64,000 nucleotides of DNA from contig OX463839.1 in assembly GCA_949825065.1 (NCBI GenBank), positions 24,407,366 through 24,471,365 of the forward strand, read 5' to 3'. Below, one piece after another: positions 1 through 11,129 of the stretch. Source of the DNA: Odontocerum albicorne (lineage: Eukaryota; Arthropoda; Insecta; Trichoptera; Odontoceridae). The notes beneath the pieces were generated by a model that made no database searches, was not told where the DNA came from, and saw only the letters and a program-made list of their open reading frames with translations. How positions within the stretch are numbered: the stretch's first letter is position 1; each line of letters begins with the position of its first letter. Both the position numbers and the translations under genes were made by a program.

Positions 1-432
1 ATGGAACAGGAAATTGTTCGAGGTTTTCTGAGAAGAATACTGATTAGCTCATGTGGCGGTTATCATAAAAAAACTTGAGCAAAATTATAACGGTGAATGA
101 TGAAATATATTTATTTCATATTTATTGCTATCTGCAGTTCAATCATTAGAAGACAGTGAGACATGTTTTCATTTAAAATGGAAGAAATAATATAAAGTGC
201 GTGAATCAAATGGATAAATTTGAATAAAATGAAAACTTTAATGAAAATTGAGGATTAAGTTAAATTTGTAACGAACGCACACATGTATGAACATATGCAG
301 ACTCCAGCACCAAGAACTTCTGATGTATTCCTAAGGGAAGTTGACGATTTTTTAAATTCGTGTGTTCAAATGTTAAAGCATATACTCGTATATTGTTTAC
401 AGTTAAGGCATTAACGTTGTGGAGGGTTAAAG
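1..432. other. AT-rich unique sequence
   Basis: No gene or repeat family recognised. It contains one exact TACTCGTA octamer at 383-390. Confidence 0.5.
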
Positions 433-641
433 ACATTGTAATTTATTTTATCAATCACAGTTCATTCCACTTTTTTGTAACGGTATAGCCCTACCGGTTT
501 CAAGGCTTTCACCTCATCTTCAGGGGAGCACAAACAAGATTTGTGCTCCCCTGAAGATGAGATGAAAGCCTTGAAACCGGTAGGGTTATACCGTTACAAA
601 AAAGTGGAATAAACAGTGTTTGATAAAATAAATTACAATGT
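433..641. repeat. 209-bp near-perfect palindrome (fold-back element)
   Basis: Two 102-bp arms (433-534 and 540-641) are reverse complements with about five mismatches, separated by a 5-base loop. The outermost 22 bases pair perfectly. The arms contain a CCGGTAGGG-like segment and an A-run followed by GTGGAATAAACAG. A partial relative of the outer arm lies at 32711-32757, so this is a dispersed family rather than a one-off inversion. No coding capacity and no convincing target duplication. It may be a MITE-like element or two inverted copies of one retroelement end; the family is not recognised. Confidence 0.85.
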
Positions 642-946
642 AAAAGCACATGTTACAAGGTCGATTTTGAAAGGAGAGCGATGAATGAGAATTTTTAGAG
701 TTCTTCACATGGGCATTTGAATGAATAACGATTGTATTTTTATATTTGAATGAATGACTGATGAAAATGATGAGTTGTTAGAGATGATGTTGATGTGATT
801 ATTGTGATGTAATTTTAATTGTACTCATATATATGCTAACGTGGCATTCAAGTAAGTGTCAGGATGTGAATTCAGAATGTGAAGATTTCAGCTGAGTGTT
901 TTTAGTATTAAGGAAAAATATATTAAACTTTTTATGATGTACTGTG
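642..946. other. AT-rich sequence, ATG/TGA-rich
   Basis: No gene seen. The stretch around 715-815 is rich in GATG and TGATG words without forming a clean tandem array. Confidence 0.45.
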
Positions 947-947
947 G

Positions 948-1312
948 ATCGTCGTCGTTGCTGGGCATCATAGTTGAGGATTCCCTCACCATTCACACGT
1001 CGATTCAGTCGGAAAGTGAAACTGTGCCGTGGAGTTTTTTTTTTAGTGAGCCGTTGGATACCTAAAAATTCACCGGCCACACCGCTGTACTGGATCTGAT
1101 GGCACGCCGAAGTTAAACGATCGGAGCACATTGCCATGTTTTTTTCTTCTCTTTGAAAGAATATATATGACCGAATTTATAGGTATACTTATACCCCCGA
1201 ATAAAACGCGGAAAGAATGTCTGTAATTTGAGGGGAGTAGTACAGCACAGGTTCGAATCAGCGATCTTTCGCACGGAAGTTCAGTGCGTTACCGCGCGAT
1301 CATGCACCTCAT
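948..1312 (-). mobile_element. SINE-1, long form
   Basis: Read on the minus strand: a tRNA-like head (A-box-like CGCGGTAACGCACTGAAC near 1300, B-box-like GATTCGAACC near 1255), then a body ending in TCATATATATTCTTTC, then a second module of about 190 bp ending in CCCAGCAACGACGACGAT. The other two long copies (5219, 32955) share this order. Derived from a tRNA-related gene and presumably moved by a LINE. Reading frames over it are artefacts. Confidence 0.7.
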
Positions 1313-2955
1313 ATGTAACATAACTACTGCGGATAAATATATCATTGCTTATTGCAAGCATCTCATCGAGACAGCGCGGAAACCAATTTTATGATTCTTC
1401 TTAATCGCTGAAAGCTGATAATGAATTTTCTGATAATTAATATCAATATCTCCGTAAAAATCTACTAAAATGAAGCCTCGAAAACACAGCTGTAATTGCG
1501 TGTAAAATGAAATGCCGAAAATTGACTAGACACGGCCACGGCGCGGCGTGTAGTACCAGTAATTACGGTCATTAATGCGGTTTGAACCGGGGATTTGGCA
1601 TAGGCAAGCCAATCGGCAGACGGGTTAAACAAAGGGCACGAGGAACCGATACGAACGAGGGGGCAAGAATCCATCTCCCTGAGAACTTAATACGTCTAAT
1701 CGGACCAAATGGGAGGAAAATGGAGAGACGTGGTTACAATCACTGATTCAGAAGTAGGGAGATTAATTTGATTAAATACGCTTATTTACCTTTGTACTGG
1801 GGAATAAAATGATCAAAAAGAACTTTTAATTAATAATATTGTATAATTAAAGGAAAATAAGAGAAAACATAATTATTATTTTGTAGTCTGTGTTTAAACA
1901 GGAGAGGGCTCAAAAGAACCTTGATTTTCAGCTTGTTATTTGATATTCACAAAACGAGGCACTCCAATTATTATATATTTTTTTGATATCTATGAATTTA
2001 TAAGGGGATTATTTCTGTTATATTACATAATAATATAAAATTATTCTCTCTCGATGAAAAATTATATGGAATAAGTGTTTTTATACATCGGGAATCAAAG
2101 ATAGATTCTCAACTGTATTTCAGATATGAGTAATTCAATAAACCGATTTTCTGTTGTTTTAATGTTACTTTTTCTTATTTATTAAAAGTTTTAAAGAGAG
2201 GAAATGGTAGAGTTAAAAAATGACTGGTCTAATTAAAATACTAAAGATAATATAAAATATTCTTTTTCAATTGTATGGCACTCTTTATTTAAATTGGTGA
2301 TTCGGATATATTGAATGGCGTGGCCGGGAGAACACATGGTTTTCGATTCCATTAATTAAACCTTCGTGTTTAAAACCACGGAAGTCTTCAAGGTTCAACA
2401 TGACTTTTCTCCATATATTCCAAAAACGAAATGGTTGCGCTTCTTATTATTTCAGGCGAGTCTAGAATTTCGCGAATATTCTAGTTACCAAAAGTTGTCA
2501 ATATACAATTAAGACGTGTTCAAAATATAAATTCTTATGAGAGCGTGCATTTGATTAAATGTATAATTGCATTATGCGACAAGCATATTGGATGTTTGTG
2601 CGCTGAATAAATCTAGTCCGTTCAGATATCGTATTGTATAGTGGTTTAATACATACGAGCATTTAATGAAGGGACAATAATAATGAGGTTTTTTTATTCT
2701 TTCCTTAAGATCCTCAAGTAAATAATTGGTCATTTGATAGGTGGAAGTATAATATTATAAAGTCTCATTAAGTAGCACTATATGTTAAGTTCAATGTAAT
2801 TAAAACATATCAATGTTATTTTAGGCCAAACTTTAAAAACTATTTCCAAATTAGAAAATGATTATTATTTGAAAATTGAAATACGATAAGCGGATATGAA
2901 TGAGTCAAGTCTTGAATAGTTGCTATTTCCGACGTAATCTATAGAAATTGAAATC
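1313..2955. other. Non-coding, with GC-raised island at 1440-1700
   Basis: Mostly AT-rich with no repeat family recognised. Positions 1440-1700 are clearly richer in G+C and CpG and hold an AATTACGGTCATTAATGCGG segment with homeodomain-type TAAT cores. The island has no relatives in the window and only a 69-codon minus frame that resembles nothing known to me. It is a candidate conserved non-coding element; function is inferred only. Confidence 0.3.
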
Positions 2956-3079
2956 ATTGATCATCCGAGTAACCTTGGATATGAACATTGATCATCCGAG
3001 TAACCTTGGATATGAACATTGATCATCCGAGTAACCTTGGATATGAACATTGATCATCCGAGTAACCTTGGATATGAAC
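2956..3079. repeat. Minisatellite, 31 bp x 4
   Basis: Four consecutive identical 31-bp units starting ATTGATCATCCGAGTAACC. No unit divergence is visible, which suggests recent expansion. Confidence 0.95.
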
Positions 3080-4060
3080 AAAAACGTTTACATTTTGTAG
3101 GATAATTCATGAAATGGGAAATATAAATGCCAAAAGGGCATGGACACAAATATTTTTTTGGTTTCATTGAAATATAAAATAATCATACATTTTTTCTGTA
3201 TGTGAAAAAAAACTATTCATGGATAAATTTCGCCATATCAATTTACTGGAAACCATAAAAAAAGTCTTGATATGTTTTCTTAAATATTTCAAAACAGGTA
3301 AAATGCGAGTTGGATTTATTTTGTAAAAATGCTGAGAAGTCAAACATTTTATTATTGTCGGTTATTTTAAGGTCTATTGTAAAATATTTAACATTGATTT
3401 TTTAACTACGTGATTGACAAGGGAAACTTTTTTTGTATTTCTAATTAGAATATAAAATAAAAAGGGGGAAATAATTTAAACCTAAACAAATGAATGTATA
3501 ATATTTACACTAAAAAAGGCTTCCACTTGATTTTTTACAATTTTTTAAATAACAAATACAATGATCCAATCCTGAAAAATGAGTATTAAGATAATAAAGA
3601 ATATACATAAATTCACATCATATTTATGAAATATTCGTCCGCATATTTTTCTCACCAAGTAAAAAATATGATAAAGCAAGTTATCCTCGATTGTTAAAAG
3701 CAAACATTGTCTTGGGTAGGCCTACCTGTGAGATTATAGTGGCTGGTCCCTACTCGCCTACGGCATGGAACAAATTACTTTATTATGCTAATTATCCTGT
3801 GAAACCTTTCTTAGAAGTCAGTCACTGACTTTAATATTCGAGTAAATTGATATTGTTACAGAATAAATTATAACTGAACTGTACGAAGATTCTGAGTTTT
3901 ATCTCTATTAGTCATGTTGTGTATTCGTTGAAAGTTTAGCTAATAATTTAATAAAACAAAGTGAAATAGTGAAAGAACGATTTCAATGCCATAGTTCAAA
4001 GAGCTTTTTTTGTAATTACCAAGAGTTGACTTTAAAATAAGTCCAAGTTAATTAAAACAA
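3080..4060. other. AT-rich non-coding, small island at 3700-3830
   Basis: Long A/T runs and no gene. Positions 3700-3830 are more complex (TTGGGTAGGCCTACC, an 8-bp palindrome AGGCCTAC-type core) and unrelated to other sequence here. Confidence 0.4.
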
Positions 4061-4238
4061 TATATATTACACTTTCGCCATATAAAATACAAGCTGGAGG
4101 GTTTATTGCTTTCCCACCCAACCATAAATAGATAAGGACCCCCTTAGTGGAAATCAGACTGGATAATTTAAAAAAATAGGTAGCAACAGGAATTGAAACT
4201 GTATATTGGAATACAAGGCGCCTTACAAAATACGCAGA
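4061..4238 (-). mobile_element. SINE-2 copy, head decayed
   Basis: On the minus strand it runs from a B-box remnant (TTCAATTCCTGTTG) through the AGTCTGATTTCCACTAAGG body motif to the AATAAACCCTCCAGCTTGT and GAAAGTGTAATA 3' end typical of the family. The stem-loop is eroded. Confidence 0.65.
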
Positions 4239-5218
4239 GAAGGTTCTCGTCTTTTTTTCAAACATAAATGTTCAGTATAAACTTGGTATTATTTAAAATC
4301 ATTTTTTATATCTTATAAAACATAATTAAAAAGAAGTTTTTGAAAAATGTGATTATTTTTTTTACTTATAAGTAATTTCATGAAAAAAGGTGTAAATATT
4401 ATTTACAAGAACCTTAAGATTTGAATCAATATTTAGTGCAGTTAATTCCTAGGACCCGTTTTATTTGAGAATAAAATATAACTTTTAAATAACTTTTTTA
4501 TTTGTGTAACCTTGGACATATATGACAAATTAGTTTACTATAATCGTTTATTAGATTGAATGATACAAATCACTACATTCAACATTATTTATCATATAAA
4601 GCTCACACCACAGAGTAATTTAGTAACTTTATGTAATTGCATTGAGTGCACCACCGCACAGGTGATATGTAATTGAATCGTATTATATATGTAATAGTGT
4701 GTGCGTAATGCACAGATTGTAACCCGTGCTTAATGAGCGCTACATTAGCGGAGTCTACGGGAGGGGAACAGGAGAATGGACGGTTATGGTTATATTATAA
4801 TAATGGAGGGAACGCTAGACAGCGCTGTCCCAATACCGCTGCGCAGGTAAATCCCCGAATCCGCTGATTAAGAAACAAGGAGATGACAAGCCGCAAAATA
4901 CATAAATATGACGTATATCATAATATATAATACATTAAATATTATTCAAAACAACACAGATTAAATTAGATGTAACATTTTTCTGGACTGTGTGGTATTT
5001 TTATTTCATCATTGGTTTGACTTTGTTTGAATATTAAACGTAAACAAAACTTTTTTGTTTGATGTTTCAAAATGAAGAAATTTTGGTGGTTTTGACGTCA
5101 ATAAAGATTTTTTTGTTGACGTTACATTTCCGTTAGCGGAAACATAAATAGATTTTATTTAAGTGGGTATAGAAAAACCATTAGTTGTTTTCTTAAAAAC
5201 AAAATTTTATTTCTGTTT
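4239..5218. other. AT-rich, with GC-raised island at 4600-4900
   Basis: AT-rich flanks and no gene. The island at 4600-4900 includes an E-box (CACAGGTGATATG), GTGCTTAATGAGCGC and an ACAGCGCTGTCC palindrome. No repeat relatives and no convincing frame. Candidate regulatory sequence, by inference. Confidence 0.3.
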
Positions 5219-5563
5219 TTATCGTCGTCGTCGCTGGGCGTCGTAGTCGAGGATACCCTCGCTTTTCCAACGTCAATTCAGTTGGAAAGCGAAACTGTGT
5301 TTTTTTAAGTGAGTGATCCGTTGCACACCAGCAAACTCGCCGACCACACCGCTGTGCTGGATCCGATGGCAAACCAAAGTGAGACGATCGGAGCACACCG
5401 GCATGTTTTTCTCTTTTTTCTCCTTTTTTGGTCATAGCTATTCTTATACCCCCAAATACTAGGTGGAAAAAATGCCCGTGTCCTTTGAGGGGAGTAGCAC
5501 GGCACAGGGTTCGAATTCGCCATTTCGCACGGAAGTCCAGTCTGTTACCGCGCGGTCATGCAC
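5219..5563 (-). mobile_element. SINE-1, long form
   Basis: Second long copy. On the minus strand the tRNA-like head is near 5563-5500, the first body ends near 5425, and the second module runs to a GACGACGACGAT tail at 5219. Both modules align with the copies at 948 and 32955. Three reading frames over it are repeat artefacts. Confidence 0.75.
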
Positions 5564-7440
5564 TGTTCTGTTTTATACTAGTGAATTTAAAGATAAGCTA
5601 CGATATCTTAATAACTTCTATTTACTTATTTAACACCATGTTATAAGAATCAAAAAACTATAATTAAGAAAACAATGTTAATATGGTGCTAAATTTTTAT
5701 AATAAGTGTAACCTAATATTTAAATCCGTTATCTTATTTCCTGAGTTGAACATATTTTTTCAGTCATCAGTGATATATATTACTTATTATGCGTCTTACG
5801 TTAATGAAAGTATTTTTTTGTGATTCCCTTGACTCTCAAACAAAACTCTTCGTGGACAAGTAATTAACATTAAAAATGTATTGTAGCCTTAATTATTATA
5901 TTATTAGAAATTCTGAATACTTGGTCAAAATATTGGATATCTCTAAAGAATGTTTGTAATTTTAAATTCTATCTACGAGTATAAATAAAATAATGTTTGC
6001 TCAATTAAGCTTTCTAAACACACATTCAAGATAGTTTGAAAATGCTTTATTAGAAAAAACTTAATTTAAACTGAATTTTTTTTGGAATTAAATTCACGTT
6101 TCTATGAAAGTCAATAAGTAACTCTTAAAAATCCAATTGTAATGTTGATATAATTTTTTCATTTTATCAAATTAAAAGTTCAAATATTTTTTGCAGAATT
6201 TTGTTTAAATTTTTTATTTCTTTTACGAGTCCTTTTAAATATTGTGGTTTATGTAGGATCCTGGATACTGTTTACTTAGGCCTCTTTACGCAGACTGCGG
6301 ATGAAGGAGCATCATTAACATAAACAGAGAGCTAGAACCTTAATTTTCATTGCATTATTACGTGGCCGACAATTTGCCAATTTAAGATGAATGTCGGTTA
6401 TAGTGCTCTGCTGTTAAGGGTTTAATGGGATAAGTAGGCTTAAAACGAGTCATAAAATAGGTATTATGAATAAAAGGCATTAAAACGATTTCCTCCATGA
6501 AAATTATGAATTTTATATGTTTGATTTTTAAACGAAATAACGCTATTAATAGAACCGCCTTTTTATTGAAATAAAAATTACGAACTTTACATTATGTGTC
6601 TATTTATTATATTTCGCGGTTTGTGAACAAAAAAATAAATATTGTTGATAAAAATCAACGCAAAAAAAAATTCAGAAAGAATATATAATATTTTTTTCGA
6701 AATGAAAAAAAAAAACAACACACAATACAGGATCATAAATTAAGTCCAGAATATCTTTAAAAAAATATTCATTGCAAACACAAAGAGATCGTTTTGATCT
6801 AAAACCAGTGAAATTTTAAACATCAAAAAGTATACATGTATTTATTTCTGAACTCATTTCGCTTTGTATCTTGTCATCATCAAATTATATCATCTCATTT
6901 TTATTACTATTTTTTAAATCGAGTTTATACATTAATACAATAAAACCTTTTGAATCATTAGCCATATTTATCATTGATTTTTATATATTAACTTTGTCAA
7001 ACACACCAATTTAAAAAAATCCGTCTAGGACATTAGGTAAATTCAAGAGGATTATGGATACTTATAATATTGTCAAAGGGATTTTATATAATCTTGACGA
7101 CTGACTACCATAGATTTAAATAAATAACTTCGCGGAATCCCCCATCCATTCGATTAGACAATAATCGCGTAATTTTGGCGCCACTATACGGAATAAATGA
7201 TCCGTGCCATTCCATTAGCTCAACGAACGTTGATTAAATTAATCGGATTTGCAAAAAGGGCGAAATTGATAGGTACGAGTATTAACATCACTCTCGGCTC
7301 TTCAAAGAGTTAGCTTCTAAAGGGGTCAAATTTTCCTAACATTATTATTTTAAAAAGATCGACTTACGCGGTCTCCATCGATTATACAGATGAAGTTTTC
7401 TCTGCCTTTTATTATTTATCTCGTATGTATGTAAGTAAAG
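5564..7440. other. AT-rich non-coding with islands at 6240-6500 and 7085-7400
   Basis: No gene or repeat recognised. The island at 6330-6500 contains CCAATTTAAGATGAATGTCG and several TAAT cores. The island at 7085-7400 contains AATCGCGTAATTTTGGCGCC and TGATTAAATTAATCGG, a near-palindromic homeodomain-like site. Exact TACGAGTA octamers lie at 5974 and 7274. Confidence 0.3.
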
Positions 7441-7612
7441 CGTATGTCTTCAAGTATTCCCGTTGGTATAGATTTTCTAAAAAAAGATATCCAGTTTGGT
7501 TTTCATTTAAGACCTTTTAAATCTCTTTTTCGTTGGATGGAAAAGATTACCTCACGGCAATGAATTCACCCGGTTGTACTTAATACAAAAACAGTGCTAC
7601 GAGTATATAATA
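7441..7612 (+). mobile_element. SINE-2 copy, 5'-truncated
   Basis: Starts at the B-box end (ATTCCCGTTGGTATAG), continues with CCAGTTTGGTTTTCATTTAAG, a GTTGGATGGAAAAGATTACC body and a degraded stem-loop, and ends at a family-type AATAC tail. A TACGAGTA octamer sits in the tail at 7598. Confidence 0.65.
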
Positions 7613-9382
7613 CAAAAATTGAAAAAATGTGTGAAGTGTTGTTTCGTCACACCTAAGCGTTATCCAAAAAAAAGTTGGGCAGATAGAAACGCCAGTAAAG
7701 GCTAGAAATATCACTAAAAAATCAAAGATTGAATATATTTCTTCCTCAAATATGGAAATAAAACTAATCAAGTCACGGAAATAAATATCCAAAATGCTCG
7801 GAGGAATGCCTTAAGAACAAATTCGCTTTGATAAATTGTGTGTGTGTGATACGTGAAGAAATTTTGTTTGTCGTTTTTTTACATATCAATAATAAGATAT
7901 AATATATATTACAAATCATTCTAGTGTGGATGGACTGCGTATTAAAAAAGCAAAGATATGTAAGTGAATTTTTTTCGTATACAAACATTTTTCTCGAATT
8001 TGATTTTAAAGTTATTATTACAAATAAAAGAAAAATGTTTTATGTATCAAAAAATAAAAGCACTAAAACAAAATGACTACGTAAAAACTACAAAAAAGAA
8101 GAAGTCATCTTAATAATAGCAGACTCCATAAAAAAAACGGATATACGACAAAAAGAAAAAGTTGTGAAAAGTTGGTTCAACATCTGAAATTTATCGTTAG
8201 TACACAAGCAGGTGTTATTTTCGCCGGGAGGATTATGCTAGAGAATTTGTGCGTTAATGTCAATGGAGACAGGCGTCTCAATGTGTTAAGATTAACGATG
8301 GATGTCTCGTTGCGTGTAAACCTTGGGACGGAGGTGATAACTAGTTTATAAGCATTACTCAACTTGCTTTAAGGAATACGCGTTATGTTATAGATCGGCC
8401 GTTCTCAACCAGTGATACGCATACCGCTGGCGGCACGACAAAGATGTCTGTTGGTACGCGGAATACCCTTTTAAATAAAAAGAGCTACTTATTGATAGTT
8501 CATCTGACAAATTTAATGTAATTATTAGCTTTTTTGTTAGATGTACATATATGTAAAGCCAGATTTTAAACAATATTGTAATTAAAAAGCAAATATAGAA
8601 CGAAACTCGATTAGGAGTCAAGTTTACGTACTTAAGTAAACTAGTCCCAGTTAAAATAATAAAATTTTCTGTCCAAAAAGCACAAGTTTCACAATAAATT
8701 ATTCTGTTAATCGTATTGTCAATCATCAATCACTTTGTTAAACGTATAATAAATAAAAATATGTCACAATAAATTAATTATGTGTATAGTCGGGACTTAT
8801 TTTGTATACGTTTTTATATACATTTTTGTTTATTTATTTGATAGAGTAATATATGATTCATACATTTGCCAAAGGCTATACCTATATACAAATCAATTAC
8901 TTAAGAACTTATCTTATTTAAATTAAAATTTTCGTGTAATTTTTATTTTTAATATTCCTCGTATTAAATAAGACGTATTTTTGCAGGTAGTATAGAAATG
9001 ATAACATTTTGGTGGTACACATTTATGAAAAGGTGGAGAATCGCTGTTACATGCTGTTACACGCTGTTTAATATTATTGCTGGAACAAAGGCAAGATGAT
9101 AAATACAATTTTGGCACACAAGGCGATTTGCGTAAGGCGAATCGAATACCAATTATAACGTACGGCATCGAGTCCAGAGCTGAAACAACTAACACAAAGA
9201 GGGAGAGTGAATCGCAGGAATGAGGGTCAGGACAATTGCTAAAATGAAGCTTATGGTTGCTCGAGACAACTAAAAAATTGCATGAGATTTCCAAACGATC
9301 ATATACATTTTCGTAGAGCACACAGTAACATTTATTTATTTCATTGACAGTCGCTGCTAAATTAAAAATAATATCAAACTTA
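7613..9382. other. AT-rich non-coding with islands at 8170-8350 and 9040-9320
   Basis: No gene found. The 8170-8350 island and the 9040-9320 island are repeat-free and G+C raised. Positions 8400-8465 carry TTCTCAACCAGTGATACGC followed by a GCGTACCA-like inverted counterpart, reminiscent of hAT transposon ends, but no second terminus was found. Confidence 0.3.
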
Positions 9383-9436
9383 TTTTCATGTTATCAATCG
9401 ATGAAATTGTTTTCATGTTATCAATCGATGAAATTG
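9383..9436. repeat. Tandem duplication, 27 bp x 2
   Basis: Two adjacent identical 27-bp units beginning TTTTCATGTTATCAATCGAT. Confidence 0.9.
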
Positions 9437-9489
9437 AAACTGCCTAAAATATAAATTGTATATTATATAACACGATGTCTAGTGATCTT

Positions 9490-9660
9490 AAAAGATTTTT
9501 TTAAAAGAATATATATGAACAAATTCATAGGTATCCTTATACCCCCGAATGCTAGGCGAAAAAATGTCTGTCATTCGAGAGGAGTAGCACAGTGTGGGGT
9601 TCGAACTGACAAACTTCCGTCCAGAAGACCAATGCGTTATCGCGCAGCCATGCACCTCAT
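9490..9660 (-). mobile_element. SINE-1, short form
   Basis: On the minus strand: tRNA-like head with B-box-like AGTTCGAACCCC near 9600, body CCTAGCATTCGGGGGTATAAG, ending ATATATTCTTTTAAAAAAA at 9490. The second module of the long form is absent and the element ends in an A-rich tail. Confidence 0.7.
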
Positions 9661-10077
9661 GTTGATAATATTGGATATAGTCGCATCCGAAAATTTGTGT
9701 ATGTGCGCACCTTATCAGATCTTCACACCTTCGAATCATAGCACACATTTTTTCCCCATCCATATTCGTACACCTCATCATACATTATCTTCTGTATCTC
9801 TCAGTGATAATTTCTCAAGTTATTTCCTTACATAACTTCTTAGTATAAAGTAAATTAGATACGGTGTCATAGTCTATACAATGTATATTTTGACAACTTG
9901 AACATGTGATATTATTGTGAGGGTGAGATTGATTGTAGACGAAATTAAAAAAAACTTACCTTCCAATCAAGGGGCTGTTAAAAAGCCGAATATGAAACAA
10001 AATCACACGGGTACAATTTACAGTATTCGGTAACAAGAAAAATATCTCAAAATTTAACATCCACAAGTTTGTAAGTA
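9661..10077. other. AT-rich non-coding
   Basis: Nothing recognised beyond AT-rich unique sequence. Confidence 0.45.
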
Positions 10078-10215
10078 GTCGCAGGTTAACGCCCTGGACT
10101 TTTGTTTAGAAAGTCGGCGGTTCCAGCCCTGTGCCGTGATGCTCCGGGGATTTACATGCTCAGTATTTGATGGTATAAAAATACATATAACTAAAGTCAT
10201 ATCAATTCTTAAAAA
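10078..10215 (+). mobile_element. SINE-1, diverged short copy
   Basis: Plus-strand order matches the short form: GTCGCAGGTTAACGCCCTGG (A-box region), GGCGGTTCCAGCCCTGTG (B-box region), then AGTATTTGATGGTATAA and a final TCATATCAATTCTTAAA. More diverged than the other copies. Confidence 0.5.
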
Positions 10216-11129
10216 TAAGTTTGAAAGTAATAAGCATCACGAGCACATTTGTTAACAAATGGATAGTGTACGGTACGACATATCCTCATCGTTTCTACGA
10301 AACCCCCCTGCGTTGGGATTTTGCCAATGGAGGGGGTGTTAACAATAATTCTTAGGTTTACTCGGTGTCATGTTTTATGGAAATACTTTAATGAGGGGTG
10401 ATTTTTTCCATTCTTTGATTGTTTAATGCTGTATGCTAATGCTAAAAACTTAATGTACCTCAATTCATATTTTCATATACAATATTTTTTACGACGTATG
10501 TAAAATTTAAATTGTTTGAAATCACGATTAGTCGAAAAATGATACCATTTAGATCTAAGAATTGCTTTTGTAACGAACCGATTTTTTTTCCGCCTGAATA
10601 CAGTCTTGAGATAGGAGATAGAAACACGCGTCGTGGTGATAGATGTGTGATTAGTGGAATAACAAAGAAATTTATTGTTTCATATTCTATTATGTATCAT
10701 GTCAAATCAGGTTAACAAACTTCTTTATAATTATGTATATGTTACATAAAAGGTTTCGTTAGTAAAAATATATTAATGTATTAGTCATTAAGTCATGGCG
10801 AAAACAATGATCCTATGTGTCAAACAACAAGTTTAAGCTGAGTTATATAATGTTTAAAGCTCTAAATAGTCAGACGCAACAACATTATGTAGATGATGAC
10901 ATAACGGTACGTTTAGAATGTGCGTTCAGGGACAGTACTAGGCCGAGATCGTTGAGGTATCAGAAAGTTTACCATCTAGTTGAGGCGGATCGGGCAGAAA
11001 AGGCCGGGTTATCATGATCAGTCTTTTTGAATGACTGGCTCTAAAGCATAGAATAGACTTCCTCTGGAGTTCAGGAATACTGATGTCAAAAAGGCATTCG
11101 AAAAGAATCTTAAGTTTATATTATTTGAG
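10216..11129. other. Non-coding, mixed composition
   Basis: No repeat family identified. A CCCCCCTGCGTTGGG / CAATGGAGGGGGTG pair near 10302-10340 forms a weak inverted G/C block. Positions 10890-11060 are G+C raised (GGCCGAGATCGTTGAGG). The 66-67-codon frames at 10512 and 10817 resemble nothing known to me. Confidence 0.3.

Noticed and set aside
540..600. Hammerhead-ribozyme-like core (CTGAAGA ... GAAAC) in the palindrome arm
   Set aside because: The bases before CTGAAGA do not pair with those after the expected cleavage site, and helix III has a mismatch, so the fold is not supported.
1080..1135. 5S rRNA-like words (CCGAAGTTAAA, GATCGGAGC) in the SINE-1 second module
   Set aside because: The match is about ten bases and is absent from the sister copies at 5219 and 32955 (CCAAAGTGAGACG), so it looks like coincidence.
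9488..9835. Overlapping 97- and 117-codon frames
   Set aside because: Both lie on a SINE-1 copy and its flank; similar frames appear at other SINE-1 copies.
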